Source: Marinospirillum alkaliphilum DSM 21637 (GTDB lineage: Bacteria > Pseudomonadota > Gammaproteobacteria > Pseudomonadales > Halomonadaceae). From it: a DNA stretch of 64,000 nt. The notes under the pieces were generated by a model, which did not search any database, was not told the origin of the DNA, and was given only the letters and a program-made list of their open reading frames with translations. Below are positions 45,795 to 56,090 of this stretch, in pieces. Each line of letters opens with the position of its first letter. Position 1 is the stretch's first letter. Both the position numbers and the translations under genes were made by a program. The stretch is taken from assembly GCF_900119735.1 (NCBI RefSeq), contig NZ_FPJW01000009.1, forward strand, positions 62,001 through 126,000. Direction: 5' to 3'.

Positions 45795-46706
45795 TTATGT
45801 ACGCACTGCCCGGTTGGCCCAGTAGACGCCAAACACGGTGATGATCATGCCCACCAGCGCCAGCAGGGTCATGCGTTCATCAAACAATAACCAGGCTTCC
45901 AGAGCCGTTAACGGCGGCACCAGGTAAAAATAGCTGGCGGTGCGGGTGGATTCACCGGCCCGGATCATCAGCAACAGCAGCAGGATGGCACCCACTGACA
46001 ACACCAGTACCGACCAGGCCAGCGCCAGAATGAAATCCGGGTGCCATTCCACGGCGCTCTCATCTTTGATCCAGACCCCAACCAGCATCAGTACAAAACA
46101 CCCGGCGTATTGAATAAACGAGGCGGCCAACAGGGGCTGGGGGTCACAGGCGTTTTTCTGGTAGACCGTACCCAGGGTAATGCCCAGCAATGCCAGCAAT
46201 ACCCAGCCCAACCCTGTCCAGGTGATGGTGATGCCTTCCAGGTCCATACCGGAGGTCTGTTGCAATACCAGCAACACCCCGGCCAACCCCAGCAACAGGC
46301 CCAGCCACTGGCGCAGGCTTAAACGCTGTTGCCACAAGAGGTACACCAGAAAACCGGTCAGCAGCGGCTGCAGCCCCACCAGCAGGGCGGTGAGTCCTGC
46401 CGGAATACCGGCTTCAATGGCAGAAAACACGCCGCCCAGGTAAGCGCCGTGAATCAGCGCCCCGGCCAGTAACTGCTGCCCCCACAAGCGTGGGCTGCGC
46501 GGCAGGGACACCGCAAAGAGTTTTAGCAACAGAGCAAAACACAGCAGATTAAAAAACATCCGCCAGGCCAGAAAGGCAAAGGGTTCACTGTAGGGCAGGC
46601 CGTATTTGGCACTGATGAATCCGGTGCTCCACAGCAGCACAAATAACCAGGGTGCCACCCGCACCAACCAGGGAGAAGCAAAAAATTGAAGCAGGGATTG
46701 AGTCAT
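45795..46706 (-). CDS. EamA/DMT-superfamily transporter
   Basis: 303 residues with about ten membrane helices. WLFVLLWSTGFISAKYGLPY in the first helix and AGIPAGLTALLVGLQPLLTG are characteristic of EamA exporters of the RhaT group. The substrate is unknown. It follows moeB by 40 bp on the same strand and may end the hemA-side transcription unit; cdiB starts 79 bp further. I use ATG 46706; a start six codons upstream adds an unlikely leader. Confidence 0.88.
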   Translation of the reverse strand: MTQSLLQFFASPWLVRVAPWLFVLLWSTGFISAKYGLPYSEPFAFLAWRMFFNLLCFALLLKLFAVSLPRSPRLWGQQLLAGALIHGAYLGGVFSAIEAGIPAGLTALLVGLQPLLTGFLVYLLWQQRLSLRQWLGLLLGLAGVLLVLQQTSGMDLEGITITWTGLGWVLLALLGITLGTVYQKNACDPQPLLAASFIQYAGCFVLMLVGVWIKDESAVEWHPDFILALAWSVLVLSVGAILLLLLMIRAGESTRTASYFYLVPPLTALEAWLLFDERMTLLALVGMIITVFGVYWANRAVRT

Positions 46707-46746
46707 GCAGCACCGGATCAGCAAAACAGACCGGCGAGTCTAAACG

Positions 46747-47508
46747 CTAGTATGAAGAAGAACAACAGCTGCAGGCAGCATCTTTCTGCAGTTTCAGGGT
46801 GCGCATTTCAGCTCGCAGTGCATCATAGGTCAAAAGTTTGCCAATCGCCGGTTCACCACACTGCGCCAGCAGTTTAAGGCTTTCCACGGCCTGCAGGCTA
46901 CCGATCACCCCTACCAGCGGGGCCAGCACACCGTTTTCCGAGCAGCGCAGCTCTTCATCCTGAGCCGCCTCGTCATAAATGCAGGCATAACAGGGGCTGT
47001 CGGGGCGTCGTGCATCAAACACCGCCAACTGGCCGGAAAAACGTATGGCGGCACCGGACACCAGCGGTTTTTTCAGTTGCTGACAGGCACGGTTAACGGC
47101 AAAACGGGTGGAAAAACGATCTGAGCAGTCACACACCAGATCCACCGCAGCCACCGCATTCAGCAGCGCTTCACCTTCCAGCTTGCAGGGATGGGTGATG
47201 ATTTTTGTGGACGGATTGATCTGTTGCAGGCGTTCCCGGGCAGACTCCACCTTGAGCTGCCCGATGCTGCTTTGCTGGTGGGCAATCTGACGCTGCAGGT
47301 TGGACAGATCCACCTGGTCATGGTCCGCCAGATGCAGTTCACCCACACCTGCCGCAGCCAGATACAGGGCAACCGGAGAACCCAGCCCGCCCAGTCCGAT
47401 GATCAGCACCTTGCTGCTTAACAGTCTTTCCTGCCCGGCTACATCCATTTCCGGCAACAACAGCTGGCGACTGTAGCGCAGCAGATCCTGATCATTCATC
47501 AACGTCAT
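46747..47508 (-). CDS. moeB: MoeB/ThiF-type adenylyltransferase
   Basis: 253 residues. The ATP-binding loop GLGGLGSPVALYLAAAGVG and RQIAHQQSSIG fit the HesA/MoeB/ThiF family. Zinc ligands appear as CYAC and again at the C-terminus (CSCC). MoeB adenylates the C-terminus of MoaD for molybdopterin synthesis; a ThiF or E1-like role in another sulfur-carrier pathway is also possible. In related genomes it follows prmC directly, but here lrp intervenes. ATG 47508 overlaps the lrp stop by one base; ATG 47499 is also in frame. Confidence 0.9.
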   Translation of the reverse strand: MTLMNDQDLLRYSRQLLLPEMDVAGQERLLSSKVLIIGLGGLGSPVALYLAAAGVGELHLADHDQVDLSNLQRQIAHQQSSIGQLKVESARERLQQINPSTKIITHPCKLEGEALLNAVAAVDLVCDCSDRFSTRFAVNRACQQLKKPLVSGAAIRFSGQLAVFDARRPDSPCYACIYDEAAQDEELRCSENGVLAPLVGVIGSLQAVESLKLLAQCGEPAIGKLLTYDALRAEMRTLKLQKDAACSCCSSSY

Positions 47509-48014
47509 CAGCAGTCCTGTTCAAACTCATGCAATTCAGGCACATAGAGCGAAGTGTCTTCCTTCACTTCCTCCATCACCACATAACTCTTGGATTCCTT
47601 CACACCCGGCAGACTCAGCACCACATCACCCAGCAACTGGCGATAAGCACTCATTTCCGGAATGCGGCATTTTAATACGTAATCAAACTGCCCGGATACC
47701 AGATGACACTCCTGAATCTGTGGCAGTTTGGCCACGGCTTTGCGGAATTCATCAAATACGGTCGGAGACTGGGTTTCCAGACTGATTTCCACAAACACCA
47801 GCAGATTGGCACGCAGGTATTTGGGGTTCAGGATCGCCTTGTAGCCCTTGATGATGCCGTTGCGCTCCAGTCGCTTGACACGTTCAAGGCAGGGCGTGGT
47901 GGAGAGACCAACCTTGTTGGCCAGATCAACGTAGGAGATGCGGGCGTTTTCCTGCAGGGCCTGCAGGATTTTCAGGTCAATCTTGTCCAGTGAACGGGAC
48001 TTGTTGTTTTTCAT
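47508..48014 (-). CDS. lrp: Leucine-responsive regulator Lrp
   Basis: 168 residues, very like E. coli Lrp. The DNA-binding helix-turn-helix reads VGLSTTPCLERVKRLERNGI, followed by LLVFVEISLE and QECHLVSGQFDYVLKCRIPEM of the RAM ligand domain, and SLPGVKESKSYVVMEEVKE. Lrp globally controls amino-acid and pilus genes in response to leucine. It lies between prmC and moeB, a placement I do not know from close relatives, with a one-base overlap onto moeB. Confidence 0.92.
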   Translation of the reverse strand: MKNNKSRSLDKIDLKILQALQENARISYVDLANKVGLSTTPCLERVKRLERNGIIKGYKAILNPKYLRANLLVFVEISLETQSPTVFDEFRKAVAKLPQIQECHLVSGQFDYVLKCRIPEMSAYRQLLGDVVLSLPGVKESKSYVVMEEVKEDTSLYVPELHEFEQDC

Positions 48015-48143
48015 GATGGATGCAGCCTTTTATTATTTTATTCGCATTGGGCCTGATTCGATGCAGACGATTATCCCGAATCGCTGCTTCGATATGGTTT
48101 TTTATCATGTTGAAGTTGGATTTACCACAGGCAAAAAGACTTT

Positions 48144-48992
48144 TTACGCAGCAGGTCGACGTCCCAGCGTGACCCGGGGCTGACCGGCCAGATCCTGCTG
48201 CAGCTGAATGCCCACAAGGCCTGCACGGGAAAAAAGTGCTGCCACCGCTGCAGCCTGGTCATAACCATGTTCGACCAAAAGATAACCACCGGGGGTCAGC
48301 CGCTGCTGAACAGGATTTAACAGAGCACGGTAAGCATCCAGTCCATCCTGCCCACCAACCAGTGCTGAAGTCGGTTCATAACGCAGATCACCCTGACTCA
48401 GGTGCGGATCATCCGGATGGATGTAAGGCGGGTTGCTGACCAACAGATCATATTGCCCCGCTGGCACCTGCTGCCACCAGTCGGACTGCCAGACCCGGAT
48501 ATCCAAACCCAGCCGCTGTGCATTGGCCTGCGCCAGCTTCACGGCATCCGGCTGAAAATCCACGGCATCCACCTGCCAGTCGGGGCGTTCTTTTTTCAGA
48601 GCCAGCGCCACTGCACCGGTACCGGTTCCCAGGTCCAGCACCCGTGCTTGCGGCAGTTCACAGACCTGCAACGCCAGCTCGACCAGGCATTCGGTGTCCG
48701 CACGGGGAATCAACGTGGCCGGTGAAACCTGCAGCGGCAAGCCCCAGAACTCCCACTGCCCCAGAATCCAGGCCAGCGGCTCACCAGTCAGGCGGCGCTG
48801 CAACCCTTCCGCCAGTTGCTGCTGTTGAGTGGCATTCAGCAAAAATTCCGGGCGGGCATGAAAAAATGCGGTGTTTTTATCCAGCGCCCAGCTCAGTAAA
48901 CACTGGGCTTCATGGCGCGCGGCTTCCACACTCGCCTGTTGCAAACGGTTGGTAGCCTGCTGCAACCAGGCAGCCAGGGTGATTTCAGGCAT
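48144..48992 (-). CDS. prmC: Release factor glutamine methyltransferase
   Basis: 282 residues. SAM motif [21 protein letters not shown] and the catalytic NPPY in [13 protein letters not shown] are intact. PrmC methylates the glutamine in the GGQ motif of release factors. I chose ATG 48992 ([13 protein letters not shown]), 8 bases into the end of prfA, rather than the longer frame, because it matches the family start. The prfA-prmC overlap shows coupled expression of enzyme and substrate. Confidence 0.94.
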   Translation of the reverse strand: MPEITLAAWLQQATNRLQQASVEAARHEAQCLLSWALDKNTAFFHARPEFLLNATQQQQLAEGLQRRLTGEPLAWILGQWEFWGLPLQVSPATLIPRADTECLVELALQVCELPQARVLDLGTGTGAVALALKKERPDWQVDAVDFQPDAVKLAQANAQRLGLDIRVWQSDWWQQVPAGQYDLLVSNPPYIHPDDPHLSQGDLRYEPTSALVGGQDGLDAYRALLNPVQQRLTPGGYLLVEHGYDQAAAVAALFSRAGLVGIQLQQDLAGQPRVTLGRRPAA

Positions 48993-50070
48993 CACCCAAC
49001 CGCGCCAGCAGTTCGGTCTGCTGTTCCTGTGCCAGTGCTGAAACCACCTCTTCCAGATCACCGGTGATGATTTCATCCAGCTTGTAGAGGGTCAGGTTGA
49101 TGCGATGATCGGTGACCCGTCCCTGCGGAAAATTGTAGGTGCGGATGCGTTCGGAACGGTCACCGCTGCCGACCAGCAGACGCCGGGCATCCGACTGGCT
49201 TTTGTGTGCAGCATCTTCGATCTGTTGTTTCAGACGACTGGCCAGCAGCGCCATGGCTTTGGCGCGGTTCTTGTGTTGTGAACGCTCTTCCTGACACTCC
49301 ACCACCAGCCCGCTGGGCAGGTGAGTGATGCGAATCGCCGAGTCGGTGGTGTTGACGTGCTGTCCACCGGCACCGGAAGAACGAAAGGTATCCACTTTCA
49401 GGTCAGCAGGATTGATGTCCACCTCACCCACCTCATCCGCTTCCGGCATCACTGCCACGGTACAGGCCGAAGTGTGAATGCGCCCCTGGGATTCGGTGGC
49501 AGGCACCCGCTGTACCCGGTGGGCACCGGACTCAAATTTCAGGTGGGAATAAACATCGCGGCCACTGATGCGGGAAATGATCTCCTTGTAGCCCCCCATT
49601 TCCCCGTGACTGGCACTCAGCACTTCCACCTGCCAGCCCTTGCTTTCCGCATAACGGCTGTACATGCGAAACAGGTCACCGGCAAACAGTGCCGCTTCAT
49701 CACCACCGGTTCCGGCGCGCACTTCCAGATAAATGTTGCGACTGTCGTTGGGATCACGCGGTAACAGCAGGCGTTGCAGTTCCAGTTCCAGCGGCTCTAA
49801 CTGCGCTTTCAGACTGACCAGCTCTTCCCGCGCCATTTCGCGCATGTCCGGATCTTCATCAGCGGCCATCAGCTCTGCGGCCTGCAGATCATCCTGAACC
49901 TGACGATACTGCTGCCAGCCTTGCACCACAGGCTCCAGCTCGGCATATTCGCGTGAATAGTTACGAAAACGCTCCTGACTGGACAGGGTTTCAGGGTCAG
50001 ACAAGAGTGCCGACAGCTCTTCAAACCGGTCAGCAAGCTGTTCCAGCCTGGATTGAATCGAGGGTTTCAT
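48985..50070 (-). CDS. prfA: Peptide chain release factor 1
   Basis: 361 residues, the standard RF1 length. The stop-codon recognition motif PAT appears in RVPATESQ and the catalytic GGQ in [18 protein letters not shown]. It terminates translation at UAA and UAG. I chose ATG 50070 ([20 protein letters not shown]) since the longer frame has no homology. Second gene of hemA-prfA-prmC, 16 bp after hemA. Confidence 0.95.
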   Translation of the reverse strand: MKPSIQSRLEQLADRFEELSALLSDPETLSSQERFRNYSREYAELEPVVQGWQQYRQVQDDLQAAELMAADEDPDMREMAREELVSLKAQLEPLELELQRLLLPRDPNDSRNIYLEVRAGTGGDEAALFAGDLFRMYSRYAESKGWQVEVLSASHGEMGGYKEIISRISGRDVYSHLKFESGAHRVQRVPATESQGRIHTSACTVAVMPEADEVGEVDINPADLKVDTFRSSGAGGQHVNTTDSAIRITHLPSGLVVECQEERSQHKNRAKAMALLASRLKQQIEDAAHKSQSDARRLLVGSGDRSERIRTYNFPQGRVTDHRINLTLYKLDEIITGDLEEVVSALAQEQQTELLARLGDA

Positions 50071-50086
50071 CGGGTTGCAGCAGCCT

Positions 50087-51382
50087 TCAGGAAGGATCAG
50101 AGTTTTGTTTTTCGGGGTGAGACTCACCGCCACCATCCAGATTCAACAGCTGAACAGCAGCATCCAGCAGATCGGTACGATTTTCTGCCGAGGCCTGGCG
50201 GATTTTTAATGTCGGATGATGCAACCACTTGTTGGTCAGGCTACGACAAAGCTTCTGCATCACTTCACGCGGGTCCTGCCCCTGGTCCAGTTGGCTCATC
50301 GCCAGCAGCATTTCGGCATCTGCCAGTTGCTGGGCGTGATGGCGGAAATCACGGATCATGCGACCGGCATCACGCACCCGCAGGTTACGCAGAAACTCCT
50401 GCACACTGGTGGTGATCAAAGCTTCGGCCTGCTCGGCAGCCTCGCGCCGGGCAGCCATGTTTTCTTCAATGACTTCCTGCAGGTCATCCACCGTGAACAG
50501 GAAGATGTCATCCAGATCACCCACCTGGGGTTCAATGTCACGCGGGACAGCAATATCCACCATGAAAATGGGTTTGTGGCGGCGCACTTTCAAAGCACGT
50601 TCCACCATGCCCTTGCCAAGAATCGGCAGGGGGGCAGCGGTGGAGCTGATCACGATGTCCGCTTTTTCCAGCTGATGGGGAATTTCGTTCAGAGCCACTG
50701 CTGTGCCCTGCATTTCATCAGCCAGTGCCTGAGCACGTTCCACCGTGCGGTTGGCTATCACCATCTTCTGCACACCGGCATTTTTCAGATGGCGGGCCAC
50801 CAGTTCAATGGTTTCACCGGCACCGATCAACAGTGCCTGGCTGGTTTTCAAATCGGCAAAAATTCGTTGCGCAAGACTGACTGCGGCATAGGCCACTGAA
50901 ACCGGATTGGCACCAATGGCTGTTTCGGTACGCACCCGTTTGGCGGTGGCAAACACCTGCTGGAACAGCTGCTCCAGGCCCGAACCCAGCAGGTTTTCTT
51001 TTTTGGCGGCGTCATAGGCATCTTTGATCTGCCCGAGAATCTGCGGTTCACCCAGAATCATCGAATCCAGACCACTGGCCACTCGCATGATGTGAGCAAT
51101 GGCCGCCTGATCTTCGTGGATGTAACTGTAACGAGCGACATCTTCCAACGGCAGACGATGAAATTCACTCAGCCAGCTGAGCAGCGGACGAGCGTCGCCG
51201 GCTTCCACCAGAGTGTAGATTTCGGTGCGATTACAGGTGGATAGGATGGCGGCTTCTTTGATACTCTCATGGTTTCTCAGTTGCAGGCTGGCAGCCTCCA
51301 ATTGAGCTGGAGTAAAGGCCACCCGTTCGCGCATCGCAACCGGTGCCGTCTTGTGGTTAATGCCGAGAGCTAAAAAACGCAT
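50087..51382 (-). CDS. hemA: Glutamyl-tRNA reductase
   Basis: 431 residues. It starts [19 protein letters not shown], with the catalytic cysteine in [11 protein letters not shown], the NADPH site [16 protein letters not shown] and a C-terminal dimerisation helix. It makes glutamate-1-semialdehyde, the first committed step of tetrapyrrole synthesis, which also feeds siroheme for the cysI product at the other end of the window. The ATG at 51382 fits the family start better than one eight codons upstream. It diverges from the TPR lipoprotein gene over 170 bp. Confidence 0.95.
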   Translation of the reverse strand: MRFLALGINHKTAPVAMRERVAFTPAQLEAASLQLRNHESIKEAAILSTCNRTEIYTLVEAGDARPLLSWLSEFHRLPLEDVARYSYIHEDQAAIAHIMRVASGLDSMILGEPQILGQIKDAYDAAKKENLLGSGLEQLFQQVFATAKRVRTETAIGANPVSVAYAAVSLAQRIFADLKTSQALLIGAGETIELVARHLKNAGVQKMVIANRTVERAQALADEMQGTAVALNEIPHQLEKADIVISSTAAPLPILGKGMVERALKVRRHKPIFMVDIAVPRDIEPQVGDLDDIFLFTVDDLQEVIEENMAARREAAEQAEALITTSVQEFLRNLRVRDAGRMIRDFRHHAQQLADAEMLLAMSQLDQGQDPREVMQKLCRSLTNKWLHHPTLKIRQASAENRTDLLDAAVQLLNLDGGGESHPEKQNSDPS

Positions 51383-51552
51383 TGGCTGTACTGCTGGCAC
51401 CGTCAAACGTCACTCCAGGAATTCATTCCGCCCTCAGGGATCGGGGAAACAAAAAATCGCCCAGTCAGAACAACTGCTTACAGAAAACACCGGGCGACAG
51501 ATCACAGGCAGGCTATGATAGCACATATAAAAAGTACAGGTATGTCCGAATA

Positions 51553-53349
51553 ATGCAAAGCCTTCGCCCGCTCCAGTGGTTGTACCGGCCATTTATGGCC
51601 CTGCCACTGACACTGCTATTAATCGCCTGCAGCACCACCCCTGAACCTCGTCCGGCTGAAACGGCATTACCACCCCTGCCGATTGCCTTGGGCGCTCGTA
51701 TGCAGCAAATTCATCCAACGGATAGCGTTTTACCTGAAGTCGAAGGTTTAAATGCTTACCTGGTCTTTCACTTGCTGGCAGCAGAACTGGCGGGACAACG
51801 CAGTGATCTGGGTTTTGCGCTGGATATCTACCTTGCGCTGACACTGGAAACCCAACACCCGTTAATTGCCGAACGCGCCACCTGGATTGCCCAGTTTGCC
51901 CAGCAGCCTCAGGCAGCGCTGGATGCAGCCATCATCTGGGCAACCGGCTCACCGGATAACCCGGATGCCCAGCGCACTGCTGCAGGATTATTGTTGCAAC
52001 AGGAACAATACCTGGATGCCTTTGAGCACCTGCTGCGTTATGAACGCCTGAGTAGCGAAAGCAATTACACCCTGCTGGCCGGACACCTGGTTGAAAGCAA
52101 CAACCCCGTCATCAGTGATCTCTACCAGCTGATGCTGGCAGAAAGCAATCAACGCGAAATTCCCTCCAGCGACCTGCAGCTGGCACTGGCACTGCTGAGC
52201 GAGGAGCTGGGTGATGCCCAGTCTACCCAGCACCACTTGCAGCAGGCACTTGAACTCGAGCCCGGGAATGTGCGGGCACTGCAACTGCAAGCCCGTCTGT
52301 TGCGAGAAGCAGGAGATAGCCAGGGCGCAGAAAAGATCTTGCGTACCGCCATCAACAACAACCCGGAAGAAGTTCGTCTGTGGCTGGAGCTGGCTCGCAC
52401 CCAATTAAAAGCCGGGCAACTGACAGCAGCTGAACAGACCTTTGATCACATCATCAGCCTGCAGCCCGACAATCCACAAATTCGCCTGGCACTCGCCCGC
52501 ATCCAGATTGAAACCGGACAATACACCGCCGCCCGCGCCACCCTGGAACAACTGACAGACCACCCGCTGCTATCCGATCAGGTCTGGCTGCATCTGGGAC
52601 AACTGGCAGAAAGGGATAATGAGCCAGACGTGGCACTGGACCACTATGCCCAGGTCACAGCAGGGCAACCCCTGCTGGATGCCACCCGCGCCAGTGTGCG
52701 CTTATTGCTGGATCGTAATCAGTGGATGAGTGCCCTGGCACTGCTGGATAAACGCCGACAACAAGCACCGGAACTCAATATCCAGTTAACACTGCTAGGT
52801 GAACAACTGTTGCGCCAGCAGGGTGATTACCGATCTGCGCTGGATTGGATTGATGGCGGTCGCGCCCTGTTACCAGAGTACCAGGATTCACCTCAACTGC
52901 TTTATTCACGCGCCATGCTGAACTACCAGATGAATGATCTGGCAGAAATGGAAATTGACCTGCGCCTGCTGCTGGAAATAGAACCCAACAGTGCCATGGC
53001 CCTTAATGCACTGGGTTACACGCTGGTGGATCGTACTGACCGGATTAATGAAGGGCTGCTGCTGATCCAGAAAGCCCACGCCCTGGACAGTGAAGCACCG
53101 GAGATCCTGGACTCACTGGGCTGGGCACTGTTCCGACTGGGCCGCCACGAAGAAGCTAGGGAATACCTGGAAGAAGCCTATGCACGCCTGCCAGATGAAG
53201 AAATTGCCGCTCACCTGGCAGAAACCCTCTGGGAACTGGGCCATCGTGATGAGGCCCTGCAACTGCTGGGCAGACACTTGCAAAGTGATCAGCCGACACC
53301 CAATATCAACCGCCTGCTGGAACGAAGACCGGATATTCGCCCCAAATGA
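51553..53349 (+). CDS. TPR-repeat lipoprotein upstream of lolB
   Basis: 598 residues. A signal peptide ends in the lipobox LLLIAC, followed by a long series of tetratricopeptide repeats (for example LQLQARLLREAGDSQGAEKI and EEAREYLEEAYARLPDEE). Such TPR lipoproteins sit beside lolB in many gammaproteobacteria; the role is not settled, perhaps in outer-membrane biogenesis. ATG 51553 (MQSLRPLQWLYRP) is chosen because the frame upstream overlaps the hemA promoter and gives no signal peptide. It overlaps lolB by 4 bases. Confidence 0.88.
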   Translation: MQSLRPLQWLYRPFMALPLTLLLIACSTTPEPRPAETALPPLPIALGARMQQIHPTDSVLPEVEGLNAYLVFHLLAAELAGQRSDLGFALDIYLALTLETQHPLIAERATWIAQFAQQPQAALDAAIIWATGSPDNPDAQRTAAGLLLQQEQYLDAFEHLLRYERLSSESNYTLLAGHLVESNNPVISDLYQLMLAESNQREIPSSDLQLALALLSEELGDAQSTQHHLQQALELEPGNVRALQLQARLLREAGDSQGAEKILRTAINNNPEEVRLWLELARTQLKAGQLTAAEQTFDHIISLQPDNPQIRLALARIQIETGQYTAARATLEQLTDHPLLSDQVWLHLGQLAERDNEPDVALDHYAQVTAGQPLLDATRASVRLLLDRNQWMSALALLDKRRQQAPELNIQLTLLGEQLLRQQGDYRSALDWIDGGRALLPEYQDSPQLLYSRAMLNYQMNDLAEMEIDLRLLLEIEPNSAMALNALGYTLVDRTDRINEGLLLIQKAHALDSEAPEILDSLGWALFRLGRHEEAREYLEEAYARLPDEEIAAHLAETLWELGHRDEALQLLGRHLQSDQPTPNINRLLERRPDIRPK

Positions 53350-53939
53350 AATTAAAGATGCCAGCCGCCAGCCGCCTTTTACCTGTTTTCCTCCTGAGCC
53401 TGCTGCTGGGGCTCAGCGGTTGTGCCAGCAAATCCCTCATTATTCCTGATAACACTTCACTGGAACCCAATGCAGAACTCTGGCACTGGCGGGCCCAGGG
53501 CCGCATTGCCGTGAATGACGGACGCGGCAGTCATTCAGCCAGCCTTGACTGGCAACAGCAGGGTTACCACTACCAGCTGCAAATCCTCGGCCCACTCGGT
53601 CAGGGCAGCGCCCGCCTGGAAGGCCAGCCTTTCCTGGTGTCTCTGGTCACCTCTGACGGTCAACTGCTGCAGGCAGCCAGCCCGGAACAACTGATGCAAC
53701 AAGGCCTGGGCTGGAGCTTCCCCTTATCCAACCTGATTTACTGGATGCGGGGCCTGCCTGCTCCCGGCCAGGTGCTGGTGCTGGATGACCAACGCATCCA
53801 GCAAAATGGCTGGCAAATTGAATGGCGGCGCTTCAGCGAAGTGGATGGTTATCAGCTGCCTTCACTGCTGATTGCTGAAAACGGCAACATGCAACTGCGC
53901 CTTTCTGTCAGCGCCTGGCAGCTGCTGCCGGAGCAGTGA
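53346..53939 (+). CDS. lolB: Outer-membrane lipoprotein receptor LolB
   Basis: 197 residues. The lipobox LLGLSGC is followed by the LolB fold with WRAQGRIAVNDGRGSHSASL and LQILGPLGQGSARLEG. LolB receives lipoproteins from LolA and inserts them in the outer membrane; it is essential. The start overlaps the TPR gene (ATGA), and ispE follows after 3 bp. Confidence 0.93.
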   Translation: MKLKMPAASRLLPVFLLSLLLGLSGCASKSLIIPDNTSLEPNAELWHWRAQGRIAVNDGRGSHSASLDWQQQGYHYQLQILGPLGQGSARLEGQPFLVSLVTSDGQLLQAASPEQLMQQGLGWSFPLSNLIYWMRGLPAPGQVLVLDDQRIQQNGWQIEWRRFSEVDGYQLPSLLIAENGNMQLRLSVSAWQLLPEQ

Positions 53940-53942
53940 TTC

Positions 53943-54830
53943 ATGCATGACTCTCTGACCCTGCCGGCACCGGCCAAGATCAATCGACTGCTGCACATCA
54001 CCGGGCGTCGCCCGGATGGTTATCACAGGCTGCAAACCCTGTTTCAGTTTCTTGAGCTTGCAGACCAACTTCGTTTCACCCCGAATGACCAGGGGCTGAT
54101 AGCTCTGGAAACCGCGCTGCCCGGTGTTCCTGATGAAGATAATCTGGTTTTGAAAGCCGCCCGGTTACTGGCCCCTTTGCGTGCCAACAGCCAACTGGGC
54201 TGCACCATTCAACTGCAGAAAAACCTGCCGATGGGTGGTGGTCTGGGTGCGGGCAGCTCCGATGCCGCCACCACCCTGCTGGCCTTGAACCACCTGTGGC
54301 AACTCAACCTGCCCCGCGAACAATTGATCCACCTGGCACTGACACTGGGCGCCGATGTGCCGGTGTTTATTTTTGGTGAATCCGCCTGGGCGGAAGGTGT
54401 CGGAGAAGAGCTCAGCCACTGCCCTCTGGATGAAGGCACCTTATTACTGATCCATCCTGGTTGTCACTGCAACACTGGCCAGTTATTCAGTCATGCTGAC
54501 CTGCCCCGCAACACACCCGCAATCACTGCAACCCAGGCCCTGGCCCAACTGGGCAGCAATGACTTCGAAGCCCTGGTGCGACAACTTTACCCACCCGTCC
54601 AGGCCGTTTTTGACTGGCTTAAAGCAGCTGACTGCCCAGCCTTTCTGACCGGCAGTGGTGCCTGCATCTACACCCTGATGCCCGATCCACACAGTGCTGA
54701 AGCCCTGTTACAACAACTTCCCTCACAGCTGGCGGGTAGCCCCATACGCGGCTGGCTGACACAGCGCTGCAATCTTTCACCCGCTCACCGGGCGCTGCAG
54801 GTGCAGATCAATTCAAAGGTTCACATTTAA
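53943..54830 (+). CDS. ispE: 4-diphosphocytidyl-2-C-methyl-D-erythritol kinase
   Basis: 295 residues of the GHMP kinase family. PAPAKINRLLHITGRRPDGY near the start, the ATP loop PMGGGLGAGSSDAATTLLAL and the C-terminal LTGSGACIYTLM are diagnostic. It phosphorylates CDP-ME in the non-mevalonate isoprenoid route. The promoter of the following tRNA-Gln begins within its last codons. Confidence 0.95.
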   Translation: MHDSLTLPAPAKINRLLHITGRRPDGYHRLQTLFQFLELADQLRFTPNDQGLIALETALPGVPDEDNLVLKAARLLAPLRANSQLGCTIQLQKNLPMGGGLGAGSSDAATTLLALNHLWQLNLPREQLIHLALTLGADVPVFIFGESAWAEGVGEELSHCPLDEGTLLLIHPGCHCNTGQLFSHADLPRNTPAITATQALAQLGSNDFEALVRQLYPPVQAVFDWLKAADCPAFLTGSGACIYTLMPDPHSAEALLQQLPSQLAGSPIRGWLTQRCNLSPAHRALQVQINSKVHI

Positions 54831-54848
54831 AACGCCCTCCGTTATAAT
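54820..54848 (+). promoter_or_regulatory. Sigma70 promoter of tRNA-Gln
   Basis: TTCACA (54820-54825), a 17-base spacer and TATAAT (54843-54848). The discriminator after it (CCCCGCCC) is GC-rich, typical of stable-RNA promoters repressed during starvation. The -35 box lies inside the end of ispE. Confidence 0.8.
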
Positions 54849-54864
54849 CCCCGCCCGTCAAGTT

Positions 54865-54939
54865 TGGGGTGTCGCCAAGCGGTAAGGCAGCTGGTTTTGG
54901 TCCAGCCATTCGGGGGTTCGAGTCCTCCCACCCCAGCCA
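54865..54939 (+). tRNA. tRNA-Gln (anticodon TTG)
   Basis: A 75-nt cloverleaf with encoded CCA. The acceptor TGGGGTG pairs with CACCCCA, the anticodon arm is CTGGTTTTGGTCCAG (TTG), and the T arm carries GGTTCGAGTCC. The U-A first acceptor pair and TTG anticodon are typical of bacterial tRNA-Gln. It sits in the conserved ispE-tRNA-prs order. Confidence 0.96.
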
Positions 54940-55025
54940 CTTGATTTTGTTATTTGCAATACTTGTCTTTCAGGGCCGCACTAGCTGCCCATCCTCCGTC
55001 AGGCCTCTGTAACCAAGGTGAATTC

Positions 55026-55970
55026 GTGTCCAACTTGATGGTGTTTTCCGGTAATGCCAACCCGGAGCTGGGCCGCAAGGTCGTTGAATGTCTCGATATC
55101 CGCATGGGCGACGCCACAGTCGGTCAGTTCAGTGACGGTGAAATTGCCATCGAGCTGAACGAAAATGTGCGCGGCAAGGATGTATTTGTCATCCAGTCCA
55201 CCTGCGCACCCACCAACGACAACCTGATGGAGCTGATTCTGATGGTGGACGCACTGCGTCGCGCTTCCGCCCATCGCATCACTGCAGTCATCCCCTACTT
55301 TGGTTATGCCCGACAGGATCGCCGCGTGCGCTCTGCCCGTGTGCCGATTTCTGCCAAGGTGATTGCTGACATGATGTGTGCTGCTGGTGTTAATCGTGTG
55401 ATGACCATGGATCTGCATGCTGATCAGATTCAGGGCTTCTTCGATGTACCAGTGGATAACATTTATGGCTCTCCAATCCTATTGGATGACATTGAGCGCC
55501 AGAATTATGAAGACATGGTGGTGGTTTCTCCAGACGTGGGTGGCGTGGTTCGTGCCCGTGCCATCGCCAAGGAACTGAATGACACCGACCTGGCCATCAT
55601 CGACAAGCGTCGCCCACAAGCCAACCAGGCCCAGGTGATGCACATCATCGGTGATATCGAAGGCCGCACCTGTATTCTGGTGGATGACATGGTGGATACT
55701 GCCGGAACCCTGTGTAAAGCAGCAGAAGCCCTGAAAAACCGGGGTGCCAAACGCGTGGTGGCCTACTCCACTCACGCGGTATTGTCTGGTGCAGCCATCA
55801 ATAACCTGTCCAAATCGGTACTGGACGAGCTGATTGTGACTGACACCATTCCATTGAGCAAAGAAGCACTGGCTTGTGGCCGTATCCGCCAGTTGACCAT
55901 TTCCGGGCTCCTTGCTGAAGCGGTACGCCGCGTCAGCAACGAAGAGTCCATCAGTGCCATGTTCCGTTGA
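55026..55970 (+). CDS. prs: Ribose-phosphate pyrophosphokinase
   Basis: 314 residues. The catalytic and ribose-binding regions read [36 protein letters not shown] and [11 protein letters not shown]. It makes PRPP for nucleotides, histidine and tryptophan. I chose GTG 55026 (AAGG about 6 bases upstream), which gives the normal start [16 protein letters not shown]; the frame from 54954 runs back to just after the tRNA and has no homology there. Confidence 0.94.
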   Translation: MSNLMVFSGNANPELGRKVVECLDIRMGDATVGQFSDGEIAIELNENVRGKDVFVIQSTCAPTNDNLMELILMVDALRRASAHRITAVIPYFGYARQDRRVRSARVPISAKVIADMMCAAGVNRVMTMDLHADQIQGFFDVPVDNIYGSPILLDDIERQNYEDMVVVSPDVGGVVRARAIAKELNDTDLAIIDKRRPQANQAQVMHIIGDIEGRTCILVDDMVDTAGTLCKAAEALKNRGAKRVVAYSTHAVLSGAAINNLSKSVLDELIVTDTIPLSKEALACGRIRQLTISGLLAEAVRRVSNEESISAMFR

Positions 55971-56090
55971 TCCCGGATCAACCAACAGCCACTGAAAAAA
56001 GACTTCCCAACCGGGAAAACGTGAAAAGCAGGTGCTCTGGTCGCGGACACCTGTTCTTTCTTTTATCAAGCAGTCCATGAGGACAAGTCA